Source: Nitrospirota bacterium
Lineage (GTDB): Bacteria; Nitrospirota; Thermodesulfovibrionia; Thermodesulfovibrionales; Dissulfurispiraceae
Assembly (NCBI GenBank): GCA_023476565.1
Contig: JAMCVZ010000068.1
Coordinates: 95,493 to 159,492 of the forward strand
Reading direction: 5' to 3'
Length of the DNA: 64,000 nt
Made by a program: the position numbers and the translations under genes. Positions within the stretch are counted from its first letter, which is position 1. Every line of letters starts with the position of its first letter. Below, piece after piece: positions 25,907 to 34,691 of the stretch. The notes below the pieces were generated by a model. The model was not told the DNA's origin and made no database searches. It worked only from the letters and a program-made list of their open reading frames with translations.

Positions 25907-25997
25907 GTCTTTAAAGACTTTGTCTTTAAAGACGTTTTCTTTAGCCGTTTCCGGCGGAATTATTTTCTTGACATCTCTACAGGGATTTTTTTAGTAT
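25907..25997 (+). promoter_or_regulatory. Probable late promoter with twin operators
   Basis: Two copies of the perfect 12-bp palindrome GTCTTTAAAGAC lie at 25907-25918 and 25922-25933, fifteen bases apart from start to start. Downstream TTGACA (25968-25973) is followed after 18 bases by TAGTAT (25992-25997). The terminase gene starts 60 bases further on. Control of late genes by a protein binding the twin palindromes is an inference. Confidence 0.6.
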
Positions 25998-26056
25998 CTA
26001 TGCAAGTCACGGGCAAGCTCAAAACTTTGTAAATGCCTGCGAGAGGAGAAAGCGCC

Positions 26057-26500
26057 ATGGGCGGGCCGGGAAGCGGAAGGGGATCAGACTCAGAAGTCGA
26101 AGTGACTGTCTGCGATGTGCTCATGAATGACAAGCAGTTCAAGGAGCACATCAGCACCAAGGCTATCGAGGCCTTTAATGCCAGCTATAATTTTCTCCTG
26201 GATGTGGTGAAGGGAGCGATCTCGGACACCTACATCAACCAAAAAGGCATAATCATGTCCCGCGATATTCCCATCTCAGACCGCGTGAAAGCCGCCAAGG
26301 TACTGAAAGAGTGGACTCTCGATAAGGTTGTTTCTGATAAGCGTGAGCTTGGAGATGGACAGCCGCAACTGCCGTGGAACCACAAGGAAGACTTGGAAGC
26401 AATCGCAGTTGAAATCGAAGCTGCCAAGGAAGCAGAAAAGAAGGCCAAGGATTCCGGGAAACTGGTGCCTATCTCGGCAGTAGGAGGCTCAGGAGTCTAA
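26057..26500 (+). CDS. Probable terminase small subunit
   Basis: I start at ATG 26057 (MGGPGSGRGS) with GAGGAG upstream. The 147-residue acidic protein has a flexible Gly/Ser N-terminus, a helical middle (VKAAKVLKEWTLDKVVS) and a charged C-terminus. It overlaps the large terminase gene by one base. Small subunits recognise the phage DNA for packaging and diverge quickly, so the call rests mainly on position and size. Confidence 0.6.
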   Translation: MGGPGSGRGSDSEVEVTVCDVLMNDKQFKEHISTKAIEAFNASYNFLLDVVKGAISDTYINQKGIIMSRDIPISDRVKAAKVLKEWTLDKVVSDKRELGDGQPQLPWNHKEDLEAIAVEIEAAKEAEKKAKDSGKLVPISAVGGSGV

Positions 26501-29094
26501 TGGCAAAGCAGGTTACGGTAGAAACCGATTCCCAATTCCGGCAAATGATGAAAGAGTTCTGGGATGATCGTGTCGGTTTTGTGAAGCATATCATCGGAGC
26601 AACTCCCACGGACCAGCAGGCCCGCGGGCTGCACCTGCACGATGAACATGACTTTGTGGCTGAAAAGGCAGGCCATGGTACAGGAAAAAGTACAAGAGGG
26701 TCCTGGCTGATTTTGCATTACATGTCTTGCCGTCCTAATCCGAAGATTATCGGCACTGCCCCTACAAAGCACCAGTTGAGCGATGTTCTCTGGGCAGAGC
26801 TTTCAAAGTGGCATAAACAAATGAAACCTTTTCTCCGGAACCGCTTCAAGTGGATGAAGGAGAAATTTTTCCATGTCGATGACCCTGAAAACTGGGTGGC
26901 ATATGCACGTACTGCCACGAAAGAAAATCCCGAGGCCTTGCAGGGCATTCACGGCCTCTATGTGCTGCAGTTGATCGAAGAGGCCTCCGGTGTGCCTGAT
27001 GAAGTGTTCGAAGTGCTTGAGGGCGCCCACGGAATGAAGGAGACCAAGCAATACATGTACGGGAACCCCACCAGGCTTCAGGGCCGGTTTTATGATGCAT
27101 TCAACAAAGACCGGCAGTTTTTTGAAACCTTCACTTCCTCCTGCCTGGATTCTCCCATTGCGCCGGCCAGATATATCCAGCGCATGGAGAAAAAGTACGG
27201 CAAGGATTCAAACATGTGGCGTGTCCGTGTCGTGGGGGATTTCCCACTGCGCGACGGAGATTCATACATTCCTTTTGATTTTGCTTTCTCGGCCCTGAAC
27301 CGGGACATCGTCCCTCAGAAGGATTTTGCAAAGGTTTTCGGCTGCGATATCGCCCGGTTCGGTGACGACGAAACCGTTATCGCCATTCGGCAAGGTGATG
27401 AATTCCATCCCTATCATGTTCTGCGGAACAAGGGGACCATGGAAGTTGCCAATTACATTGCCATGCTCGCAAACAAGGAAAAGCCGATGGCGATTTTTGT
27501 TGATGTTATAGGCATCGGCTGTTTTGACGAAGAAACGGAGATATTAACTAAAAAAGGATGGCAGAAATTCAGCAAACTTGAAAAAAGCATTCCTGTCTTG
27601 ACGATGAATCCCGAAACTTTTGAAGCTGAATATGTTGTGCCGGATAAGTATTTTGCTTTCGCCTACGAAGGCGAGATGTATTCCTTTGAGGGACAAACGA
27701 CAAGTTTTTGCATAACGCCGAATCATAATCTTTTTTTTAAAGGCGTTAAATGCAAGTCATGGAACATTGAGCAGGTGCAAAATATCAAGATAAACCAGAT
27801 ACAGATACCTCGTCGGTTCGCGTGGAAAGGTCAAGAGACGGAGTATTTTATTCTTCCTGAAATTACTAAATTGCGCCCATCACTCCTAAAAGGGACCAAT
27901 AAAGCAGAAACAGGTAATCATGAGGTGAGGGAATATACTGAGGCTGACCGCTGCATTAAGATGGATGTATGGCTTGAATTTCTCGGATGGTTTTTTAGCG
28001 AGGGGTATAGCTACGAGAGGAATAAGTCATATTTTGTCGGTATAACGCAAAAAACGGAAACTAAAAAGCCGATGATAAGAGAGATGCTTGACAACCTCGG
28101 ATTTTATTACAGAGAGAAAATATCAAAATCCTACGAGTCGCAGTTTGAGATAGCTTCCAAACAGCTTTATGAGCATGTTAAGCAATTTGGACAAAAGGCA
28201 ACCATAAAAAGAATTCCTGAGTATGTGAAGCAATTATCTTCGAGGCAGATAAGGCTTTTTCTTGATGCATATATGCTCGGCGATGGCGGTGTCCATAAGG
28301 GGATGAAGAATTACAGGACGTCTTCAAAACTGATGGCAGATGATTTACAAGAGCTTGTACTGAAAGCAGGCGGATATGCGTCTATAAGCTGCAGGAAGGT
28401 TAATGGAACAGAGTTTTTCATTGTTGACCATGTTGCCCGAAGAACAGCGGATACTTATGTAGTTCAGGAGTGGATTAGACCAGTTGATATTCAATTGAAA
28501 ACAAGGGAATTAAAGAAAGTTCACTACAAAGGAACTGTTTATTGCGTTGAAGTAAACCCGTATCACCTGATCTATGTGAGGCGCAACGGCAAATGCATGT
28601 GGAGCGGAAACAGCGGCGTCTACGACCGCCTTGAGGAGCTTGGTTTTCCTGTCATTGCCGTTAATGTTGCCGAATCTCCGGCAATTGATGGGCACCGTTT
28701 CAAGAGACTCCGCGATGAACTGTGGGGCCTTACCCGGGATTGGCTTGAAATGAGGCGCGGCAGGCTTTGGGATAACGAGGATCAGGACTTAGTCGGTCAG
28801 CTTACTACTCCGAGATATCGGGTTGTGGCAGGCGGAAAAATTATTGTCGAGACCAAGGATGAGCTGAAGAAAAGAGGGGTTGCATCACCGAATATTGCTG
28901 ATGCTCACATCATGACCTTTGCACAGCCTGTTTCCAGGTATCAGAAAGAGGCTGATGAGTTTCTGAGTGAAGGGCATGACGATGGATCAGAGGCGTTTGC
29001 AGGAGCTTTGGATGCTGAGGCGGGGTATGTCTTGCTCATCGGTTTGAGTTTTATCTGGCACCTGCTCCTGGGAGGGTTTTATGGGGCCGTGTAG
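26500..29094 (+). CDS. terL: Terminase large subunit containing an intein
   Basis: The 864-residue precursor splits into a 340-residue N-extein, a 364-residue intein and a 160-residue C-extein, giving a spliced 500-residue packaging motor. The ATPase part has KAGHGTGKSTRG (Walker A) and YVLQLIEEASGV (Walker B with catalytic Glu). The nuclease part has FGCDIARFGDDETVIAI, then FVDVIGIG, with the intein inserted right after this motif, and later SPNIADAHIMTFA. Inteins commonly choose such conserved active-site motifs. The last 20 residues form an unusual hydrophobic tail (YVLLIGLSFIWHLLLG). Confidence 0.93.
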   Translation: MAKQVTVETDSQFRQMMKEFWDDRVGFVKHIIGATPTDQQARGLHLHDEHDFVAEKAGHGTGKSTRGSWLILHYMSCRPNPKIIGTAPTKHQLSDVLWAELSKWHKQMKPFLRNRFKWMKEKFFHVDDPENWVAYARTATKENPEALQGIHGLYVLQLIEEASGVPDEVFEVLEGAHGMKETKQYMYGNPTRLQGRFYDAFNKDRQFFETFTSSCLDSPIAPARYIQRMEKKYGKDSNMWRVRVVGDFPLRDGDSYIPFDFAFSALNRDIVPQKDFAKVFGCDIARFGDDETVIAIRQGDEFHPYHVLRNKGTMEVANYIAMLANKEKPMAIFVDVIGIGCFDEETEILTKKGWQKFSKLEKSIPVLTMNPETFEAEYVVPDKYFAFAYEGEMYSFEGQTTSFCITPNHNLFFKGVKCKSWNIEQVQNIKINQIQIPRRFAWKGQETEYFILPEITKLRPSLLKGTNKAETGNHEVREYTEADRCIKMDVWLEFLGWFFSEGYSYERNKSYFVGITQKTETKKPMIREMLDNLGFYYREKISKSYESQFEIASKQLYEHVKQFGQKATIKRIPEYVKQLSSRQIRLFLDAYMLGDGGVHKGMKNYRTSSKLMADDLQELVLKAGGYASISCRKVNGTEFFIVDHVARRTADTYVVQEWIRPVDIQLKTRELKKVHYKGTVYCVEVNPYHLIYVRRNGKCMWSGNSGVYDRLEELGFPVIAVNVAESPAIDGHRFKRLRDELWGLTRDWLEMRRGRLWDNEDQDLVGQLTTPRYRVVAGGKIIVETKDELKKRGVASPNIADAHIMTFAQPVSRYQKEADEFLSEGHDDGSEAFAGALDAEAGYVLLIGLSFIWHLLLGGFYGAV
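27520..28611 (+). mobile_element. Intein with LAGLIDADG endonuclease in TerL
   Basis: The intein begins with Cys1 (CFDEETEILTKKGWQKFSKL, block A) and has a block B with TTSFCITPNHNLFF. It ends KCMWSGN followed by the extein Ser. The block F region reads VYCVEVNPYHLIYVRRNGK. The penultimate residue is Gly instead of the usual His, a known variant. Two LAGLIDADG-type helices (LEFLGWFFSEGYS and IRLFLDAYMLGDGG) sit in the middle, so the homing endonuclease looks complete. Its AT-richer composition differs from the TerL flanks, in keeping with separate acquisition. Confidence 0.92.
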
Positions 29095-29109
29095 ATTGGA
29101 GGAGGGACA

Positions 29110-29547
29110 TTGAAAAAGAGCTTGATTTTAACGGTGGGTTTGCCGAGGTCCGGAAAGAGCACCTGGGCGCGGCAGCAGGGTTTCCCCGTTGTGAGCCCTG
29201 ATGCTATCAGGCTTGCCCTGCATGGGAAAAGATTCCTTGCCTCTGAGGAGCCTGCGGTTTGGAAGATGGCATGCCTGATGGTTGATGCGCTTTTTAAGGC
29301 AGGAAACGAAACCGTGATTGTTGATGCAACAAACATCACCGAGAAGCGTAGGGCTGCATGGAAAGAGCGCTTCGGGCCTGAGTCTGCTTTGGCCGGAGAT
29401 GTCTTTTTGCATGTTGTCACAACGCCCCCTGATGAATGCATTCGCAGGGCACAGGAAGAGCAGGATGCCGAGATCATTCCTGTTATTGAGAGAATGGCCC
29501 AGGAATGGGACCTTGATAAACCTTGGGAGGAAAGTAATGGCTGCTAA
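29110..29547 (+). CDS. P-loop kinase-like protein
   Basis: The 145-residue protein starts at a TTG after GGAGGAGGG. ILTVGLPRSGKSTWARQQ is a Walker A motif, and VVSPDAIRLALHG, VIVDATNITEKRRAAW and HVVTTPPDECIRRA match the AAA_33/polynucleotide kinase-like P-loop kinases. The substrate could be nucleic acid 5' ends or a small metabolite. It is located between the terminase and portal genes, an unusual place for such an enzyme. Confidence 0.8.
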   Translation: MKKSLILTVGLPRSGKSTWARQQGFPVVSPDAIRLALHGKRFLASEEPAVWKMACLMVDALFKAGNETVIVDATNITEKRRAAWKERFGPESALAGDVFLHVVTTPPDECIRRAQEEQDAEIIPVIERMAQEWDLDKPWEESNGC

Positions 29548-29800
29548 GCGCACATACATAGACACAGGCTTTAAGGGAGATGCGCAGGGACTGACAAAGG
29601 CTATGGCGTGGAAGGATTGTCCTGAATGCCATGGAAAAGGCCACATTGGGCGCGACACGATCACTGACACTTTTACCCTCTGCCCTAAAAAGGGCTGCAT
29701 AAAGCTGGTGTCCCTCCTGACACCTGAGGAACTGAAACAACTCCCCGGAATGGATGGGGTTATATCAATCGACAAGGATGTACCGGAGATCACGTTATGA
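29537..29800 (+). CDS. Small zinc-finger-like protein
   Basis: Starting at ATG 29537 with GGAGG upstream, the 87 residues contain CPECHGKGHIGRDTITD, then TLCPKKGC, a four-cysteine zinc-binding pattern like a single DnaJ-type repeat. The rest is charged and unrecognised. It overlaps both the kinase gene and the portal gene by a few bases, so it is part of the late operon. Confidence 0.65.
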   Translation: MAAKRTYIDTGFKGDAQGLTKAMAWKDCPECHGKGHIGRDTITDTFTLCPKKGCIKLVSLLTPEELKQLPGMDGVISIDKDVPEITL

Positions 29801-31818
29801 ACATACAGGCAGCGCCGACGTTAGAGGAGAGACAAAAGCTTCGCGCTGAAGTGGGGCAGACAGCTCTTTCAGCCTATGTGACAGATATTTTTCAATCTTT
29901 CAAAACTGCCCGTATCCCTTTTGAGGAGATATGGGAAGAGTGCTGGTATAACTATTTGGGCCAGTACCAACCGCATCTTGTCTGGAAGAGAAAGACGGAA
30001 GGCAAAAAGCGCAGGAGCCGCATCTTTATCAAGATGACCTCTTTGAAGTGCAACACGGCTCATTCAAAGATCATAGACCTGTACTCAGGCAAGGGAGGAG
30101 TACCTTTTGATGCCACTCCGGTGAATGCCGAGGAGTTGGGCCTTGATGCCGATACAGCCAAGGACCTTGCAGAGAAACGCAAGCAGAGGCTGAAAAATCA
30201 TTTCCGCAAGATCGAACTTGAAGAGCGGTTTGACACCGGCCTTCTGGAACTTGCCATATTGGGAACCGCTGTGCTGAAAGGGCCGATTGTGGAGACCAGG
30301 AAGGTCCCGAGGGTGAAGAGGCGTACAATCAGCGGTATTCCGGTAGACCAGATCAACCCTGATGTAAATCCCTACGAGATTTATTACACCTATGAGTCTC
30401 TGCCTGTCTACGACCATATTCCCCTGTGGGAATACTACGTTGATGTGAATGCCAAGAGCAATGCCGACTCAATCGGAGAGATTCACTTCCAGCGGCTTCT
30501 GCCTGCACAGTTCAGACGTTTCGCCTACCAGGGCGGATACATCAAGGACAATGTGAGGGAAGCTGCCCGAAGGGCAACGGCCAATGATCCTGACGACAAG
30601 CGGTACATCCAGCTTGCCGACAACTACATGGGATCGCAGGGCGAAAAGGATATTCGGGTAAGTGTCCTTGAATACCAGGGCCTTGTGCCGGTCTCGCTGC
30701 TCAAAGACGCCGGTGTGGATGTCCCTGCCGATGTGGACGAAGAGGACAGCATCGAGGCAATCGTGGTGCTTGCATCTGACGGCATTGTGATCAAGGCCTG
30801 TGTGAACCCCGGCAAGAGGCAGTTCAAGGTATGCCCCTATAAAAAGAGGCCGCACAGCATCTACGGCCAGGGAGTTGCCGAGGCAATGCGGGACAGCCAG
30901 AAGATGATCAATTCCGGCGCCAGACTGTTCATCGACAATAAGGCGCTCTCCGGAAACGGCATGGTTGGAATCAACCTCGACCGCATCAATACCAAGCGTA
31001 CCAAAGACCTTGAGGTATATCCGGGCAAGACGTGGTATGTGAAGGGCAATTTCAGTCCTCAAGACGCTATCGGTTCGGTGAGCTTCCCGGATATCACTAT
31101 GGGACTGCTCCAACTGATAGAACTCTTCGAGCGGTTTGCCGATGAGGAAACCAATATCCCGAAGTATACCCATGGCGAGCAGAATTCTTTCCTGAACAAG
31201 ACTGCCGCCGGCATGTCCATGCTCATGACTCAGGCGAATATCAACATCAAGACAGTCACGAAAAACATTGATGACTACTGGATAGAGCCCATTGTCGAGG
31301 ACACGGACGCATGGTTCAGTGAGTTTGCTGATGACAGTATCGGAAAGCTTCCCATGCTGATGAAGGCCACGGGAACAGACAGCCTGGTTGCCAAAGAGAT
31401 CAAGATGGAAAATTATATGAAATTTCTCCAGATCACTTCTAATCCGCAAGATGCGATATTCATGGACCGGGTAAAGATGATGAAAGCCATTGCCCGGCTC
31501 CTTGAGACTGAGGACGTGATGCGCACAGATCAGGAAATCAAAGGCATCGTTGATGAGATGTCTGCACAGGCCAGGATGCCGAAGAACCTGAGGGAAATTG
31601 TGTCAATAGATAAGCTCTATCCTCAACTTAGCCGGAACGAGCAAGTGCAGGTACTGAAGGAACTTGGGATAGAGCCTGATATGAACATACAGAGTATGCC
31701 TGGTCCTCTTACCAACGGTGGCAGCACCTCCCTGTCGCCTACGGACCGGGCAGCAGGAGGGCCGGTCACGGGGGGCCGGCCCTCCCTTGAATCTCAAGGC
31801 GCGACGGTGATGGCATGA
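29797..31818 (+). CDS. Portal protein
   Basis: The 673-residue protein sits directly before the scaffold and capsid genes. Its size and sequence (SFKTARIPFEEIWEECWYNY, then KMTSLKCNTAHSKIIDLYSG and NKTAAGMSMLMTQANINIKT) fit the large portal proteins of short-tailed phages of the P22/N4-like kind. The portal forms the dodecameric ring through which terminase pumps DNA. The C-terminal 40 residues are Gly/Pro/Ser-rich and probably disordered. It overlaps the next gene by four bases. Confidence 0.85.
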   Translation: MNIQAAPTLEERQKLRAEVGQTALSAYVTDIFQSFKTARIPFEEIWEECWYNYLGQYQPHLVWKRKTEGKKRRSRIFIKMTSLKCNTAHSKIIDLYSGKGGVPFDATPVNAEELGLDADTAKDLAEKRKQRLKNHFRKIELEERFDTGLLELAILGTAVLKGPIVETRKVPRVKRRTISGIPVDQINPDVNPYEIYYTYESLPVYDHIPLWEYYVDVNAKSNADSIGEIHFQRLLPAQFRRFAYQGGYIKDNVREAARRATANDPDDKRYIQLADNYMGSQGEKDIRVSVLEYQGLVPVSLLKDAGVDVPADVDEEDSIEAIVVLASDGIVIKACVNPGKRQFKVCPYKKRPHSIYGQGVAEAMRDSQKMINSGARLFIDNKALSGNGMVGINLDRINTKRTKDLEVYPGKTWYVKGNFSPQDAIGSVSFPDITMGLLQLIELFERFADEETNIPKYTHGEQNSFLNKTAAGMSMLMTQANINIKTVTKNIDDYWIEPIVEDTDAWFSEFADDSIGKLPMLMKATGTDSLVAKEIKMENYMKFLQITSNPQDAIFMDRVKMMKAIARLLETEDVMRTDQEIKGIVDEMSAQARMPKNLREIVSIDKLYPQLSRNEQVQVLKELGIEPDMNIQSMPGPLTNGGSTSLSPTDRAAGGPVTGGRPSLESQGATVMA

Positions 31819-32063
31819 GCCGGATAAGCGGATTGACAGACTCCCTATCGTTTCAGGTTTTCATGGGCAGGGTTCAAGAAAAGCGTGAAGAGTGGGAGAG
31901 GATTTTAAGAGACAGCCTTGACCGGGAGATGATTTTCAGGGCACAAGGGGCTGTGGTTTCTCTGGAATTCGTGGAGGGCCTGATTGAGGCTATGGAGGCT
32001 GAAGAGGAGATGGAAAAAAGGCAGGAAAAGGCCGAGGCTGAGGATTCAGAAGATGTTTACTGA
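31815..32063 (+). CDS. Small hypothetical late protein
   Basis: Unrecognised 82-residue acidic helical protein. It starts in an ATGA overlap with the portal stop. FQVFMGRVQEKREEWERILR and EAMEAEEEMEKRQEK form amphipathic or coiled helices. Proteins of this type between portal and scaffold genes are common in phages without known function. Confidence 0.6.
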   Translation: MSRISGLTDSLSFQVFMGRVQEKREEWERILRDSLDREMIFRAQGAVVSLEFVEGLIEAMEAEEEMEKRQEKAEAEDSEDVY

Positions 32064-32070
32064 CAGATTA

Positions 32071-32087
32071 CCCATGTGTTGCATGGG
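32071..32087 (+). other. Hairpin before the scaffold gene
   Basis: CCCATG-TGTTG-CATGGG forms a perfect 6-bp hairpin, and a second short one (CCTGT-TGCT-ACAGG) follows in the same 92-base gap. Neither has a T-run, so they are more likely RNA-processing or stability elements than terminators. Confidence 0.35.
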
Positions 32088-32155
32088 CCTGTTATTTATA
32101 CAAACAAGTTTTGTGGGACTACCTGTTGCTACAGGACCCATGATGGAGGACGGTA

Positions 32156-33109
32156 ATGGCTGATTTGAAGGAAGGGCAGGATGTTCAGGACCAGGACAAG
32201 CAGGGCGCTGAAAACTCTTTATCAAAAGAGGACCAGGAGTACGATGCCGCATGGGATGAGGCTGGGAAAGGTGACAAGGACGCCGTAACAGCGGGACTAC
32301 CGGAGCACAGTGAGGGTGTGAAGGACCCGGAGAAGACGGCAGAGCCGGTAAGCAAGACCTATGGCAGTGTTGAGGCCATGGAAAAGGCGGTGAAGGATTC
32401 ACAGGCAGCGGTAACAAGGCTTGCGCAGGAAAAGTCGGAACTGCAAAAGAAACTGGATGCTCATGAAAGAGGCACTGCAACGGAGAAGGAAGTTGCTGAA
32501 GCAAAGCAGGCGGTCAGGGATGCCGAAGACGCTCTTTCAGGGCTCGATACGGTCAAAGAGGCTGTCTATGCTGATTACCCTGAGCTTAAAGGAGTACTGG
32601 ACCCTATTATCGAACAGAACCGGACCCTTGCTAAAGAGGTGAAGGCTCTGCGGGTCGATAAAGAGGCAGAGGCAGAGCAGGGGAAAGTCAATGCCCTGCG
32701 TGATCACTTCAACGCAAAGGTAAAACCCGAAGTCCTGAAAGTCCATGCTGATTTCGACGACATTCTTACGGTGCCTACAGGAGACGGAAAGAGGGCTGCC
32801 AATGAGGAGTATTTCAAATGGGCAGAAGACCAGCGGCCATCGTTGAGGACTGCTGCACTGGAATCAAACGATCCTCAGGACATTATTTGGGCCGTATCAG
32901 AATTCAAGAAGTTCAAAGGCACTCCTGCGGCGCGGGAGATACAAAACAAAGAGGAAAAAGACAAACAAAATAAGCTGACCAATGCGCAGACCCTCAGGGG
33001 CGGAAGCACAGGCTTCCCTGTCTCAAAAGGCAAGAAAGGCGATCCTGATGATTACGATTCCGCATGGGATGAAGCCGGCGCGAAACTCAAAGAGCAGGGT
33101 GTGGCGTAA
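32156..33109 (+). CDS. Capsid scaffold protein
   Basis: The 317-residue protein is very acidic and helical with a long coiled coil (residues 65-190). It lies between portal and capsid genes, the normal place of a scaffold that templates procapsid assembly and then leaves. It carries the same short motif near both ends: EYDAAWDEAGKG at about residue 28 and DYDSAWDEAGAK at about 298. Duplicated capsid-binding elements could explain that. An AGGAGG-like site precedes the ATG. Confidence 0.8.
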   Translation: MADLKEGQDVQDQDKQGAENSLSKEDQEYDAAWDEAGKGDKDAVTAGLPEHSEGVKDPEKTAEPVSKTYGSVEAMEKAVKDSQAAVTRLAQEKSELQKKLDAHERGTATEKEVAEAKQAVRDAEDALSGLDTVKEAVYADYPELKGVLDPIIEQNRTLAKEVKALRVDKEAEAEQGKVNALRDHFNAKVKPEVLKVHADFDDILTVPTGDGKRAANEEYFKWAEDQRPSLRTAALESNDPQDIIWAVSEFKKFKGTPAAREIQNKEEKDKQNKLTNAQTLRGGSTGFPVSKGKKGDPDDYDSAWDEAGAKLKEQGVA

Positions 33110-33129
33110 GGCAGTAAAGGAGAATGGAG

Positions 33130-34230
33130 ATGTATAGCATATTCAGCAAAAAAAATATTTTAAATCTTGTGGTGCTCCTCGCAGCGTTATGCGTGGGGAA
33201 GTTCTGTCACGTCGATCCTCTTATAGCTATCGGGCTCTTTGCAGGCCTGACAGCCTTTTCGGACATTTCGCCTCGTACAACGGCCTACGCTGACAGGAGG
33301 CTGCTTGAAAGGGCAAAGATCAACAATCTTCTCGATCAGTTCGGGCAGGTGCGCGTGCTGCCCAAGAAGGCTTCACAGACGATCATATTCAGGCGGTATA
33401 ACAAGCTCGACTCTACTCCTATTGTTCTTCAGGAGGGCGTGACCCCTACGGGAAAAAACGCCACAAAAACGGATGTAACTGCTGTGGTGAAGCAGTATGG
33501 AGACTGGGTAGGGTATTCGGATGTGATTGAAGATACGCTTGAGGACCCTGTACTTCAGGAATTCACCGATATGCTCGGAGACCAGGCATCGGAGATGTAT
33601 GACAAGGTATATGCCGGTGTGCTCAAGGCTGGAACCAATGTCATTTACGGAAACGGAGCTGCAAGGACCGATGTAAACACGGTCATCGGGGATGCGGAGC
33701 TGCAGAGCGCAATCAGGGTGCTTGAAAGGCAGGAAGCAAAGCCTATCCGGGGCATTGTGAAGGCCGGTCCCAATATCGGCACAAACCCGATTCCACCGGC
33801 ATTTATCGCCGTCTGCCATAGTGACCTGAGGAAAGATCTCGAAGCGCTTGCCGGCTGGACTCCTGTGCATAAATATGCAAGCTCTGAAGGCCTTATAAAC
33901 GGCGAGGCCGGATCTGCAGGGCAGTTCAGGTTTGTTTTTGACAATAACCTGGCACCCTGGGCCGATGGCGGTGGCGCCAAGGGCGGCACGATCTCTACGA
34001 CAGGCGTCAGTTCTGATGTTTACCCGGTGCTGGTTTTTGGTAAGGACGCATACGGCACGGTGCCTCTTGCAGGTAAGAAGGCGGTTTCTACGGTTGTCAA
34101 TAATCCGAAGTCTATAACCGGGGATGAGCTTGCCCAGCGCGGCTCTATCGGCTGGAAGGGCTGGACAACTGCGGTGATCCTCAATGACCTCTGGATGGTG
34201 AGGATAGAAGTCGCGGCAACGGCACTGTAG
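33130..34230 (+). CDS. Major capsid protein, N4-gp56 family type
   Basis: I choose ATG 33130 because the GGAG at 33119-33122 is seven bases before it and almost touches the ATG at 33124. The 366-residue protein contains RRLLERAKINNLLDQFGQVR, IIFRRYNKLDSTPIVLQEGV and the late WMVRIEVAATAL, matching the N4-gp56-like capsid proteins with the HK97 fold. The first 40 residues are odd: a signal-like hydrophobic stretch (ILNLVVLLAALCVGKF) precedes the conserved start at about SDISPRTTAYADRR. It may be cleaved during maturation. Confidence 0.88.
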   Translation: MYSIFSKKNILNLVVLLAALCVGKFCHVDPLIAIGLFAGLTAFSDISPRTTAYADRRLLERAKINNLLDQFGQVRVLPKKASQTIIFRRYNKLDSTPIVLQEGVTPTGKNATKTDVTAVVKQYGDWVGYSDVIEDTLEDPVLQEFTDMLGDQASEMYDKVYAGVLKAGTNVIYGNGAARTDVNTVIGDAELQSAIRVLERQEAKPIRGIVKAGPNIGTNPIPPAFIAVCHSDLRKDLEALAGWTPVHKYASSEGLINGEAGSAGQFRFVFDNNLAPWADGGGAKGGTISTTGVSSDVYPVLVFGKDAYGTVPLAGKKAVSTVVNNPKSITGDELAQRGSIGWKGWTTAVILNDLWMVRIEVAATAL

Positions 34231-34279
34231 TAACGGGAGGGTGTATGCCCTCCTAACTGAAAACTTATAGGAGAAACTG

Positions 34280-34636
34280 ATGGGCAAACAATTCGATTCC
34301 AATAACTTGGTAACTGGCAGTGTGACGGGCACGGGCGCGGCGATCAATGTGTCAGTTGGTTTCATTCCGCGCAAGGTGAAGGTCTACAATCCAAATGATG
34401 CAGGGGCACTATTCCCGATCATCGAGTGGGTCAAGGGTATGGCTGCCGGGAATGGCTTCAAGTATATCAAGATAGTCGATAGCGGCGCGACAGGTGGTGT
34501 ATCAAGCACCTATATAGCTGCAAACGGCATCAGTGAGTATGCAGGAAATTCCAGTTACGCGCAGGGTTTTACCATTGGCGCGGATGCCGACATGAATGTG
34601 GTCGGAGAAGACATTATCTTTGAGGCGTGGCGTTAG
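34280..34636 (+). CDS. Probable head decoration protein
   Basis: Unrecognised 118-residue beta-rich protein with GGAG before the ATG. VTGTGAAINVSVGFIPRKVK and the Gly/Ser-rich turns that follow fit a small head decoration or fibre-like domain. It follows the capsid gene and is closed by a strong hairpin, so it is likely made at high level with the capsid protein. Confidence 0.6.
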   Translation: MGKQFDSNNLVTGSVTGTGAAINVSVGFIPRKVKVYNPNDAGALFPIIEWVKGMAAGNGFKYIKIVDSGATGGVSSTYIAANGISEYAGNSSYAQGFTIGADADMNVVGEDIIFEAWR

Positions 34637-34643
34637 TAATCAG

Positions 34644-34669
34644 AATGCGGGGGTTTTGTCCCCCGCATT
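34644..34669 (+). terminator. Strong hairpin after the decoration gene
   Basis: AATGCGGGGG and CCCCCGCATT form a perfect 10-bp stem with a six-base loop, followed by TTATAAAAAAA. The T-run is short, so it may be a partial terminator that keeps expression of downstream genes below that of the capsid protein. Confidence 0.55.
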
Positions 34670-34691
34670 TATAAAAAAAGGAGGCTTTGAA

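Larger units (their letters stand above)
25049..26056. other. 1-kb non-coding zone between replication and packaging genes
   Basis: No convincing gene is present on either strand. Frames of 70 codons (25162-25374) and 104 codons (25486-25800) have no plausible ribosome site or recognisable motif. The stretch holds a C-rich tract around 25495-25560, a cluster of perfect hairpins (25651-25740), twin palindromes and a promoter (25907-25997). A late-gene control region, a replication origin or a small RNA are all possible. Confidence 0.5.
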
